From the NCBI GenBank assembly GCA_002494215.1, contig DLBF01000096.1, positions 1-11,811 of the forward strand: a stretch of 11,811 nt of DNA. Direction: 5' to 3'. Every line of letters begins with the position of its first letter. The first letter of the stretch is position 1. The DNA comes from Prevotellaceae bacterium UBA7028 (GTDB lineage: Bacteria > Bacteroidota > Bacteroidia > Bacteroidales > Bacteroidaceae). The notes beneath the pieces were generated by a model. The model was not told where the DNA came from. It did not search any database and was given only the letters and a program-made list of their open reading frames with translations. The translations under genes and the position numbers were made by a program. Positions 1 through 6,119 of the stretch are shown piece by piece.

Positions 1-265
1 TGAGATTGACTGGAAGCGTCTCGAGACTGTTGAAGAGGCTGGTATCAAGGAGGGTGACAAGCTAAAGGTTAAGCTCCTGGAGATTGATCCCAAGACTGGC
101 AAGTTCAAGCTCTCTCGTCGTGTTCTGTTAGAGAAGCCCGAGGGTTATGTAGAGCGTGAGCGTCGTCCCCGTCCCGAGCGCGGCGAGCGTCGTCCCCGTC
201 CTGAGCGCGGCGAGCGTCGTCCCCGTCCCGAAGGTGATGCTCCTGCAACAGAAAGTGCAGAATAA
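1..265 (+). CDS. pnp: Polyribonucleotide nucleotidyltransferase (PNPase), C-terminal end
   Basis: Only the last 87 codons are present, read in the frame starting at base 2 and ending with TAA at 263-265. The residues [20 protein letters not shown] followed by [18 protein letters not shown] are the end of an S1 RNA-binding domain as found at the C-terminus of bacterial PNPase, the 3'-to-5' phosphorolytic exoribonuclease. Known family members end shortly after this domain. Here it continues into a tail of about 35 residues rich in Arg, Pro and Glu, built of a repeated RRPRPERGE unit, and ends in the acidic stretch [10 protein letters not shown]. Such basic tails probably add RNA or protein contacts, which is inference. 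The gene is incomplete because it begins before the window, and a strong terminator follows 28 bases after the stop. Another S1-domain protein is a weaker alternative. Confidence 0.85.
   Translation, partial: EIDWKRLETVEEAGIKEGDKLKVKLLEIDPKTGKFKLSRRVLLEKPEGYVERERRPRPERGERRPRPERGERRPRPEGDAPATESAE
158..231 (+). repeat. 27-bp in-frame tandem repeat in the pnp tail
   Basis: About 2.7 copies of a 27-bp unit lie at 158-184, 185-211 and 212-231. Each encodes ERRPRPERG, and the copies differ by single third-position changes (CCC to CCT). The period is a multiple of three, so copy-number change would keep the frame and only alter the length of the Arg/Pro-rich tail. Confidence 0.85.
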
Positions 266-293
266 GTAATAGACTTATTTCACTATATTATAT

Positions 294-333
294 ATATAAG
301 GTGTGGTCCGATTGGACTGCACCTTATATTTTT
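294..333 (+). terminator. Rho-independent terminator after pnp
   Basis: A perfect 10-bp stem (ATATAAGGTG with CACCTTATAT) is topped, after a TG/TG mismatch, by a second stem GTCC/GGAC around the loop GATT. Five T residues follow at 329-333. It lies 28 bases downstream of the pnp stop and upstream of the GH115 promoter, so it should separate the two transcription units. The stem is nearly symmetric, but only the plus strand has a good T tract. Confidence 0.85.
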
Positions 334-424
334 CTGTATGTATAGAATCTGACGCCTATGATACTTTTTTGTTATTTTTATGTAGAATTTTGCATGTTTT
401 TACTGCACTTTATAAAATATTTGA

Positions 425-432
425 TACTTTTG
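425..432 (+). promoter_or_regulatory. Predicted Bacteroidota -7 promoter element for GH115
   Basis: TACTTTTG matches the Bacteroidota -7 consensus TAnnTTTG exactly and lies 33 bases before the GH115 start codon, giving a predicted leader of roughly 25-30 bases. No convincing -33 TTTG was found at the usual distance. The surrounding 334-465 region is AT-rich and holds no gene that I can support. Confidence 0.5.
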
Positions 433-465
433 TGACCAAAATAATGAATTTAAGCCTAAAAACAG

Positions 466-3400
466 ATGAAAATTTATCTTTCCACATTACTTTTCCTTAT
501 AGCCGGTTTCCTGCAGGCTGATGAGCTTAGTGTTCTTACAGCGCCCCAGGATGATTGCTTTACCATTTGCAGCTCCGTAAGCGCGGACAAGTGCGTAATT
601 GTCAGCGATGCCAATGATGCCGAAGTAGTCTCCACTGTTGTGGCATGCCTGAAGTCGGACCTTAAGGCAGTGACCCGTAAGACCTTTTCCAGTTATAATG
701 CCGTTCCCGAAGGAAAGAACCCCATCTTGGTGGGTACCATAGGGAAGAGCTCTTTTATCGACCAGCTTATAGCCGACGGAAAGATTGACGTCAGCGATGT
801 TCAGGGAAAATGGGAGGCCTTTGGAATCCAGGTGGTGGATAATCCCATGGATGGTGTCTCTAAGGCACTGGTTATCTTTGGTTCACAGCCTCGTGCTACT
901 GCTTACGGTATGTTCGAGCTGAGTCGCATGATAGGTGTCTCCCCTTGGATTTGGTGGGCGGATGTAGCTCCTGCCATCAAGTCTCAGCTCTATGTCACCC
1001 AGGGTAGGAAAGTGTGTGGTTCACCCTCGGTGAAGTTCCGTGGTATCTTCCTGAACGACGAGGACTACGGTCTGCGTCCCTGGGCAGCCAAGAATATGGA
1101 TAAGAACCTGAATAACTTTGGTCCCAATACCTATGGTGCCATCATGGAGTTGCTGCTTCGTTTACGTGCCAATACGCTATGGCCTGCCATGCATGCGGGT
1201 AGCCGTGCTTTTTGGTACGAGAAGACCAACATCCCCCTTATCATGAAGTATGACATCTATATGGGCTCCAGCCACTGCGAGCAGATGTTGCGTGACAATG
1301 AGTACGAATGGGGCAGGAACGGTGACAAGTTTGGTGGTCATTATAATGACGACTGGGTATGGCATTCCAATAAGGAGATGATTAAACGTTACTGGGCTAT
1401 TCGGGTAGGGGAGAGCAGGGGTAAGAATGCCATCTATACCCTTGGTATGCGAGGCGTACACGATACTGGTATCAACGGCTACAATAGTACAGCCGAGCGT
1501 GTAGCTGCCCTGACCGAGATTATCGCTTATCAACGTCAGCTGTTGGCCGACAGTATTGGCGACCCCACCAAAATTCCCCAGATATTCATCCCTTATAAGG
1601 AGGTGCTCGACTGCTACAATGCCGGTCTGAAGGTTCCCGAGGATGTTACCCTGATGTGGGTGGATGACAATCATGGCTATATCCGCCAGATGCCTACGCT
1701 GGCCGAGCAGGCACGATCCGGTGGCAATGCCATCTACTACCACGTATCTTATTGGGGCTCACCCGATTCCTATCTGTGGCTTAGCACCATATCTCCCAGT
1801 CTTTGCTGCTACGAGTTGAGCAAGGCCTATGACCAGGGCGTGCGCGACCAGTGGATTATCAATGTAGGCGATATCAAGCCTGCCGAGGAGGAACTGGAGT
1901 TCTGTATGGATTTGGCTTGGGATATCAATAGCTGGACACCGGAGACGGCCTATCTGTACTCACGCGACTGGGCTGCCCGTACCTTTGGCGAGGATTATGC
2001 CGATGCCATCCAGGAGATCAAAATGGAGTACTACCGTCTGGGTATTGCTTCTAAGCCCGAACATGTGCATCTCTGCCACTTCGATTTCTCTAACGAGCAG
2101 ATCGAGGAGCGTATCGGGCAGTACAAGGAGTTGGTCGAAAAGATGCAGACACTCAAGAGGCGTATTCCTACTACGCTCAAGGATGCCTTTTATCAGTTGA
2201 TAGAATATCCTGTTATTGGTTGTTATGATATGAACGTCAAGCACTTGCGAGCCCGCCAGAGCTTCCTGTATGCTCGTGCCGGACAAGGTGATTTGGCACT
2301 CTCTTACTCCAGGCAGGCACAGACAGCCTTCAACGAGATTGTTTCTTCTACCACCAAGTATAATACGGGTATTTCTTCCGGCAAATGGAATGGTATGATG
2401 GACTACAAACCTAACAACTGGAGCTACCATCTGATGCCTGCTGTGGCTTCGTCCTCTGATGTAGGTCAGATAGAGAGCTCTATTCTGCAGCCTCGAATTA
2501 CCTTTGTGGCTGGTGGCGACTACAATGCATCCTCTGGTACTGTTAAGGCTATTCAGGGATTAGGTATTCGTGGCACCAGTGCCACCGTATGGCCTTTGGA
2601 TATGACGGCTTACAGCAATGCCGCCCAGGCTCCTTATGCCGAATATACCCTGCCTGTGCAGAAGGGTCTGAATCTCATTCAGGTTCGATGCCTGCCCACG
2701 TTCCCCATCAATACGTCTTACGACCTTCGTGCGGGCATCTCCGTTGATGGTGCTACGCCATCCATCATTTCCATTAAGACAACGGCCATGAGTGCTACAT
2801 GGGACGAGACCGTTGCCCAAGGCTACTTCCCCGCAGCTGTTCATTATACCAGCGACGAGGACAAGACCGTTACCGTCAAGGTATCCTTCATGGATCCCGG
2901 CCTTACCGTCAGTGCCGTGGCAAGCATTCCTTTCAGCGCTGGTATGGAGGACCTGACTAACGTGCTGCTCACCAATGCCGATATGGAGTACACCTTTGCT
3001 AATGACCTTAACAAGCAGGGTGTTACCTCGCGTGGATATCCGCGTGGTTGGCGTAATACGGGAAAATTGAGCGGTAATTCATGGGGTGTCAACAGCGATG
3101 CCAAGCACATCTATGGTACCAGTTGCTTCTGGGCTTCTGCCAGTCCGATGCCCAACACCTTCGAGCTCTATCAGACCATCCCTGCCAGCAAGATCGAGCC
3201 TGGAACCTATCTGGTAACATGTAACCTGGGTGTTTTCAAGGAGAAACTGGCTACCTGCCGTCTCTTTGCCAATAAGAACGTGCAGTATTATGGTGCCGAG
3301 GGTGATTATCTGACGTCTATGCTCACATCTGGCGAGAACAACACCTTTGCCGGTTATGGTGGTAGCGGTTCGGGTAAGATGACGCTGAACCCCATGCAGG

Positions 3401-3711
3401 TGATTGTCACGGTCAAGGAGGGCGAGAGCTTGAAACTTGGTATCCGCACCAGCAACTATATGCCTGACGGAACCCGCTCTACCAACGATAACCATGGTTG
3501 GTTCAAGGTCGATCACTTCCGCATCCAGAAGGTGAATGCCGTGGATGATGAGACAAAGATTTCTGAAATTCAAAATTCAAAATTCAAATTTCAAAAGGAG
3601 GGAGCTGTTTACGACCTTGCAGGACGTAAACTTAATTCAAATTTCAAAATTCAAATTTCAAAATTGCCGAAAGGAATTTATCTTATTAATGGACGCAAGG
3701 TGGCGTTATAA
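466..3711 (+). CDS. Secreted GH115 xylan alpha-1,2-glucuronidase with CBM-like and C-terminal sorting modules
   Basis: GH115 enzymes remove (4-O-methyl)glucuronic acid from glucuronoxylan. The 1081-residue protein starts with a signal peptide (cleavage probably after LQA, residue 18). It then has an N-terminal alpha-glucuronidase-like domain (about 30-180), a catalytic barrel opened by FRGIFLNDEDYGLRPWA (191-207), a helical region (about 500-650) and a GH115 C-terminal beta domain (about 675-825). E379 (IPYKEV), N402 (DDNHG) and H426 (YYHVSYWG) fall where, from memory, residues needed for activity lie in Bacteroides ovatus BoAgu115A. Residues about 833-1022 look like an extra jelly-roll carbohydrate-binding module (NADMEY, GWRNTG, LYQTIP, GTYLVT, KVDHFRI). 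The tail VYDLAGRKL...LPKGIYLINGRKV resembles a Por/T9SS sorting signal. Codons around this tail are made of 7-bp repeats. The ATG at 466 gives a clean signal peptide and a predicted promoter lies just upstream. The family is clear; the exact substrate is inferred. Confidence 0.93.
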   Translation: MKIYLSTLLFLIAGFLQADELSVLTAPQDDCFTICSSVSADKCVIVSDANDAEVVSTVVACLKSDLKAVTRKTFSSYNAVPEGKNPILVGTIGKSSFIDQLIADGKIDVSDVQGKWEAFGIQVVDNPMDGVSKALVIFGSQPRATAYGMFELSRMIGVSPWIWWADVAPAIKSQLYVTQGRKVCGSPSVKFRGIFLNDEDYGLRPWAAKNMDKNLNNFGPNTYGAIMELLLRLRANTLWPAMHAGSRAFWYEKTNIPLIMKYDIYMGSSHCEQMLRDNEYEWGRNGDKFGGHYNDDWVWHSNKEMIKRYWAIRVGESRGKNAIYTLGMRGVHDTGINGYNSTAERVAALTEIIAYQRQLLADSIGDPTKIPQIFIPYKEVLDCYNAGLKVPEDVTLMWVDDNHGYIRQMPTLAEQARSGGNAIYYHVSYWGSPDSYLWLSTISPSLCCYELSKAYDQGVRDQWIINVGDIKPAEEELEFCMDLAWDINSWTPETAYLYSRDWAARTFGEDYADAIQEIKMEYYRLGIASKPEHVHLCHFDFSNEQIEERIGQYKELVEKMQTLKRRIPTTLKDAFYQLIEYPVIGCYDMNVKHLRARQSFLYARAGQGDLALSYSRQAQTAFNEIVSSTTKYNTGISSGKWNGMMDYKPNNWSYHLMPAVASSSDVGQIESSILQPRITFVAGGDYNASSGTVKAIQGLGIRGTSATVWPLDMTAYSNAAQAPYAEYTLPVQKGLNLIQVRCLPTFPINTSYDLRAGISVDGATPSIISIKTTAMSATWDETVAQGYFPAAVHYTSDEDKTVTVKVSFMDPGLTVSAVASIPFSAGMEDLTNVLLTNADMEYTFANDLNKQGVTSRGYPRGWRNTGKLSGNSWGVNSDAKHIYGTSCFWASASPMPNTFELYQTIPASKIEPGTYLVTCNLGVFKEKLATCRLFANKNVQYYGAEGDYLTSMLTSGENNTFAGYGGSGSGKMTLNPMQVIVTVKEGESLKLGIRTSNYMPDGTRSTNDNHGWFKVDHFRIQKVNAVDDETKISEIQNSKFKFQKEGAVYDLAGRKLNSNFKIQISKLPKGIYLINGRKVAL
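3567..3594 (+). repeat. 7-bp repeat array inside the GH115 reading frame (first)
   Basis: Four units in register: AATTCAA three times, then ATTTCAA. They encode the residues IQNSKFKFQ just before the VYDLAGRKL motif. The same unit family fills intergenic DNA nearby, so this looks like intergenic repeat captured by the gene. Confidence 0.85.
3634..3661 (+). repeat. 7-bp repeat array inside the GH115 reading frame (second)
   Basis: Four units in register (AATTCAA, ATTTCAA, AATTCAA, ATTTCAA) followed by a decayed AATTG. They encode NSNFKIQISK between the YDLAGRKL and PKGIYLINGRKV halves of the sorting tail, so the repeat sits inside the tail rather than beside it. Confidence 0.85.
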
Positions 3712-3721
3712 AAGACCCTCT

Positions 3722-3751
3722 CCCCGCTCCCCCAAAGGGGCGGGTTTTTTT
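3722..3751 (+). terminator. Terminator after GH115, formed by a GC-rich repeat hairpin
   Basis: CCCC (3729-3732) pairs with GGGG (3737-3740) around a CAAA loop. The stem continues as CCCG (3723-3726) with CGGG (3741-3744) across a two-base bulge, and seven T residues follow at 3745-3751. It starts 10 bases after the GH115 stop and is well placed to end that transcript. It is also a member of the GC-rich hairpin repeat family seen five more times in this window. Confidence 0.75.
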
Positions 3752-3821
3752 GTTGAAAATTGAAAGTTGAGAATTGAAAATTAATCCTTCTCTCTTAATT
3801 CCTAATTATGAATTGTGGATT
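3752..3821. repeat. 7-bp repeats and shared blocks between convergent genes
   Basis: Two runs of 7-bp units flank a shared block. Units GAAAATT, GAAAGTT, GAGAATT and GAAAATT occupy 3755-3782; CTTAATT, CCTAATT, ATGAATT and GTGGATT occupy 3794-3821. The reverse complement of 3784-3801 is GAATTAAGAGAGAAGGAT, identical to 7073-7090. The reverse complement of 3752-3768 is AACTTTCAATTTTCAAC, 16 of 17 identical to 7099-7115. Together with the hairpin at 3722-3751 this makes one copy of a composite element. Confidence 0.8.
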
Positions 3822-3823
3822 AA

Positions 3824-4651
3824 TCAGAAAGCTACTTTACGTCCTTCTTTAATGTAAATACTTTTTGAGGATTTTGAATTAAGTCTACGACCACTCATGT
3901 CATAAACCTCTCCCTCCCATTTGGGGGAGGGGTGGGGAGAGGGGCGACTAATGGCGGTTTCATTCTCCGTTACCTCTATTTGGCAAGCTAAGTTGGTGGC
4001 CTTGTTCTCAATATACGAGTTGTTGACCGTTCCCACGTGGAAGAGTCGGGAGCTCTTGGCATCCGTGTAGCTGCTATATTTGTCTATGCCGGCATCATCC
4101 TCTTCGTCGCCCCCAATGAAGTCGATGGTATATTTGCCAGGCTTGGCATCCTCGGGGATAGTAACCAGGAAGGTTATCTTGATGGAGTCGCATCCGTTGC
4201 GCCAGCAGGCAGAGATATTCTTGGGCACCTTTTTCTGACTTTGGAACCCGTGCCAGGTATAGCCACTCTTCTTGCAGGCAGCATTGTAGAACTCCGTCAG
4301 TTTGTCGCAGGCAATCATGTTATGCTGGCTGTTCACCTTGCTGCCATCGCTGTAATATACCCAATCCTCCGCAAATTGTTGGTGTGCACCCTGGGGTACC
4401 GTCACTTCCCATCCGCTGGGTACACGTATGCCGGCATACGACCAGTCAGTGACAAAGTTCTGCGTGTCCGAACCATCGTCTACCACGGTAAAGCTCACCT
4501 CGATGGTAGAGCCAGCCTCTGCCGTCTTAGGTGCCACCGTCCTGATAATCTTATAACATGAGGTCAGTAGGAATAAAACAAATAATAAAGCACACAAGCC
4601 TCCCCCGGCCCCTCTCAGGGAGGGGAGAATTGATTGATAATTATTTTTCAT
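3824..4651 (-). CDS. Lipoprotein of unknown function with a T9SS-like C-terminal tail
   Basis: This 275-residue protein begins with a hydrophobic segment ending in the lipobox LLTSC (Cys31), so signal peptidase II processing is predicted. The mature part opens with an Ig-like strand pattern (PKTAEAGSTIEVSFTVVDDG). It continues with a Trp- and Cys-containing region (SGWEVTVPQG, GYTWHGFQ, CWRNGCDSIKITFLVTIPED) and a final beta segment (KPGKYTIDFIGG), suggesting an all-beta envelope protein. I do not recognise a named family with confidence. The last 30 residues (VYDMSGRRLN...SKSIYIKEGRKVAF) match the tail type seen in GH115 and the hydrolase of this window. Residues 9-18 (LPSLRGAGGG) and 234-242 (RPSPHPSPK) are translations of the GC-rich hairpin repeat. 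The ATG at 4651 is chosen because no later in-frame ATG precedes the hydrophobic segment. It lies 75 bases after the upstream gene on the same strand and is probably cotranscribed. Confidence 0.75.
   Translation of the reverse strand: MKNNYQSILPSLRGAGGGLCALLFVLFLLTSCYKIIRTVAPKTAEAGSTIEVSFTVVDDGSDTQNFVTDWSYAGIRVPSGWEVTVPQGAHQQFAEDWVYYSDGSKVNSQHNMIACDKLTEFYNAACKKSGYTWHGFQSQKKVPKNISACWRNGCDSIKITFLVTIPEDAKPGKYTIDFIGGDEEDDAGIDKYSSYTDAKSSRLFHVGTVNNSYIENKATNLACQIEVTENETAISRPSPHPSPKWEGEVYDMSGRRLNSKSSKSIYIKEGRKVAF
3907..3944. repeat. GC-rich hairpin repeat inside the lipoprotein gene (C-terminal linker)
   Basis: CCTCCC (3913-3918) can pair with GGGAGG (3925-3930), flanked by CCTCTCCC and GGGGAGAGGGG-like sequence. 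Read on the minus strand it encodes RPSPHPSPKWEGE, the linker just before the VYDMSGRRLN tail. It belongs to the same family as the intergenic hairpins at 3722, 4692 and 6077. Confidence 0.75.
4598..4627. repeat. GC-rich hairpin repeat inside the lipoprotein gene (signal-peptide region)
   Basis: CCCCTC (4609-4614) pairs with GAGGGG (4620-4625) around TCAGG. On the minus strand it encodes LPSLRGAGGG, the segment between the start codon and the hydrophobic core of the signal peptide. Confidence 0.7.
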
Positions 4652-4682
4652 TTTCTATATATCATTTTTTTCTTTTCACTCT

Positions 4683-4722
4683 TCCCTTTCTCCCTCTCCT
4701 TTGGGAGAGGGTTGGGGTGAGG
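4683..4722. repeat. GC-rich hairpin repeat between lipoprotein and propeller genes
   Basis: CCCTCTCC (4692-4699) pairs perfectly with GGAGAGGG (4704-4711) around a TTTG loop, followed by TTGGGGTGAGG. There is no T tract on either strand beyond it, so it is unlikely to be a classical terminator. It may act as an RNA processing or stability hairpin between two minus-strand genes, which is inference. Confidence 0.8.
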
Positions 4723-4726
4723 CTTC

Positions 4727-6052
4727 TTATTCTTCAAACACTGCTTTCCAGTTATACACCCTGAAGAAGAAGGGACGGTAGAAGTCGGCAGAGCCCGTAG
4801 CATTGAAGTTATCGTTGAAATCCTTGCAGTCCGTATTGGTCGAGAATACCAGTTCCCCTTCGCGCGAGAGCGTCTGGTGCAGATGAGGCATATAGAAGTT
4901 CTGGTACGTGCGTGTACCTTTCTTATCCAATACCCAAGGCATTGTCCACAACTGGTGACATTCCTCGAAGGGGCCCCATGGGTTCTTGCTGCGCATGATG
5001 TACAGCTGTTTGCCGAATACATAGCCCTGAGCTGTCATGTAGTAATAGTCGCCGTCCTTGAAGACCCATGCCGTCGAAACGGAGCGGCTCGAGATAGCCG
5101 AGCGGTTCACTTCGGTTGCTGTGGGATAGGTCTTTTGCCAACTGAAATTCCCCTTTTCATCGGCGATATAGTATTCCCATTCCGAACGTAGATCATGTGT
5201 AGTGCTGCGAGCTACAACAGGAGATGAGGTATTCATAACATCGCTTTCATTTTTCTTGTACTGGTTGCAAGAATACAGATAGGTGTGCCCGTCCTCATCC
5301 TCCCAGAGTGTCTGTCCGTAGCCTATGGGATCTTTCTCGAAGAAGTTATGGTCAACGCTCAGTAGCTTCAGGTATGTGTCATCGCCAGGCTTCCCCTCAA
5401 GCGAATAGATAGCCAGAGCGCGGTTGTCGCTCTGCATCAGGTTTTCCGTTCCGTTATAGACGCCAGCCCAAAGCATCTGCAGCTGTCCGTCAACTACCGT
5501 AGCATCGCCTGCCCAGTAAAGCCACTGCTGGTCAATCTCGCCCGCCTTTATTTGTGCCTCCGTCTTCTCCCCCTTGGGGTGGCGCAGGTGCGTGCGGCAG
5601 GTTCCTTGTGCTTTGCTTATCCAGTCGGCCAGCCATACCAGGTTGCTGCTCTTGGTGCCAGGCAGTCCGTCCTCGCCTGGTGTCTGAACCATAATACTGT
5701 TACGTGGGAAGGTACAGTTGCCTCGGGCACGGGTAGTACCGTTGACAATGCCATAGAAGCTGTCGTTGAACGACCAGAACACGTTGCCGTCAGGCAGCAT
5801 GGTTGTCTCTACGCCATCGCCGCCGTTCCAGCCGCGTGTACGGGTGAACAGAGCGTCGTAGAGTTTATCCTTATAGACATATACATTGTGATTAGCATTG
5901 TTGTGGGGCATATACTCCAGTTTCCATTCCTCTTTTACCGATGGAACGGGCCATTTCAATGTGTCTGCCTCAACTTCGTGTGTAAGGTCTTGTGCCGAAC
6001 AGGTTAGTGTCAGCCATAGGGCTGTAAGCAATAGATGTGGACTCGGTTTCAT
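4727..6052 (-). CDS. Secreted DUF5005-like protein, probable beta-propeller
   Basis: The 441-residue protein has a signal peptide (MKPSPHLLLTALWLTLTCSA, cleavage probably before QDL). Its recurring motifs are those of a beta-propeller: VYVYKDKLYDALFTRTRGW (57-75), GNVFWSFNDSFYGIV (89-103), YWAGDATVVDGQLQMLWAGV (179-198), DGHTYLYSC (254-262), FKDGDYYYMTAQG (331-343) and SREGELVFSTNTD (396-408). Sequence style and length resemble DUF5005 proteins of Bacteroidota; the name is from memory. An acidic/aromatic pocket and the location next to GH115 make a carbohydrate-active or glycan-binding role plausible, but no catalytic set can be assigned. The start at 6052 is preferred over an in-frame ATG at 6076. 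The upstream ATG lies inside a GC-rich repeat and would add MGRGFNFN before the signal peptide. The gene follows the nitroreductase fusion on the same strand after 67 bases and has no recognisable promoter of its own. Confidence 0.8.
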   Translation of the reverse strand: MKPSPHLLLTALWLTLTCSAQDLTHEVEADTLKWPVPSVKEEWKLEYMPHNNANHNVYVYKDKLYDALFTRTRGWNGGDGVETTMLPDGNVFWSFNDSFYGIVNGTTRARGNCTFPRNSIMVQTPGEDGLPGTKSSNLVWLADWISKAQGTCRTHLRHPKGEKTEAQIKAGEIDQQWLYWAGDATVVDGQLQMLWAGVYNGTENLMQSDNRALAIYSLEGKPGDDTYLKLLSVDHNFFEKDPIGYGQTLWEDEDGHTYLYSCNQYKKNESDVMNTSSPVVARSTTHDLRSEWEYYIADEKGNFSWQKTYPTATEVNRSAISSRSVSTAWVFKDGDYYYMTAQGYVFGKQLYIMRSKNPWGPFEECHQLWTMPWVLDKKGTRTYQNFYMPHLHQTLSREGELVFSTNTDCKDFNDNFNATGSADFYRPFFFRVYNWKAVFEE

Positions 6053-6076
6053 ATTAAAATTAAAGCCTCTCCCCAT

Positions 6077-6110
6077 CCCTCTCCTAAAGGAAAGGGTGAA
6101 GTTTTTTTTT
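6077..6110 (+). repeat. GC-rich hairpin repeat with T tract, antisense to the local genes
   Basis: CCCTCTCC (6077-6084) pairs with GGAAAGGG (6089-6096) around TAAA with one mismatch, and nine T residues follow at 6102-6110. On the plus strand this has terminator form, but no plus-strand gene ends here and both neighbours run on the minus strand. I therefore list it as a repeat, in the same order (hairpin, T tract, 7-bp units) as at 3722-3782. Confidence 0.75.
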
Positions 6111-6119
6111 GAATTGTTG

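Noticed and set aside
303..521. 72-residue frame between pnp and GH115
   Set aside because: It starts inside the pnp terminator hairpin and overlaps the GH115 signal peptide in another frame; nothing supports translation.
1177..1743. 188-residue open frame antisense to GH115
   Set aside because: It lies wholly within a well-supported gene, has no recognisable domain and is a by-product of codon bias on the opposite strand.
4683..4722. Terminator between the propeller and lipoprotein genes
   Set aside because: The hairpin is good, but there is no T tract on the minus strand after it, so it is listed as a repeat only.
4648..5022. 124-residue frame ending in PHPNPLPKEREK
   Set aside because: It overlaps the DUF5005-like gene on the same strand, and its end is just translated GC-rich repeat; such peptides are common artefacts of this repeat type.
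6053..6076. Upstream in-frame ATG for the DUF5005-like gene (adds MGRGFNFN)
   Set aside because: This ATG lies in the GC-rich repeat, and the extension would precede an otherwise well-formed signal peptide starting at 6052.
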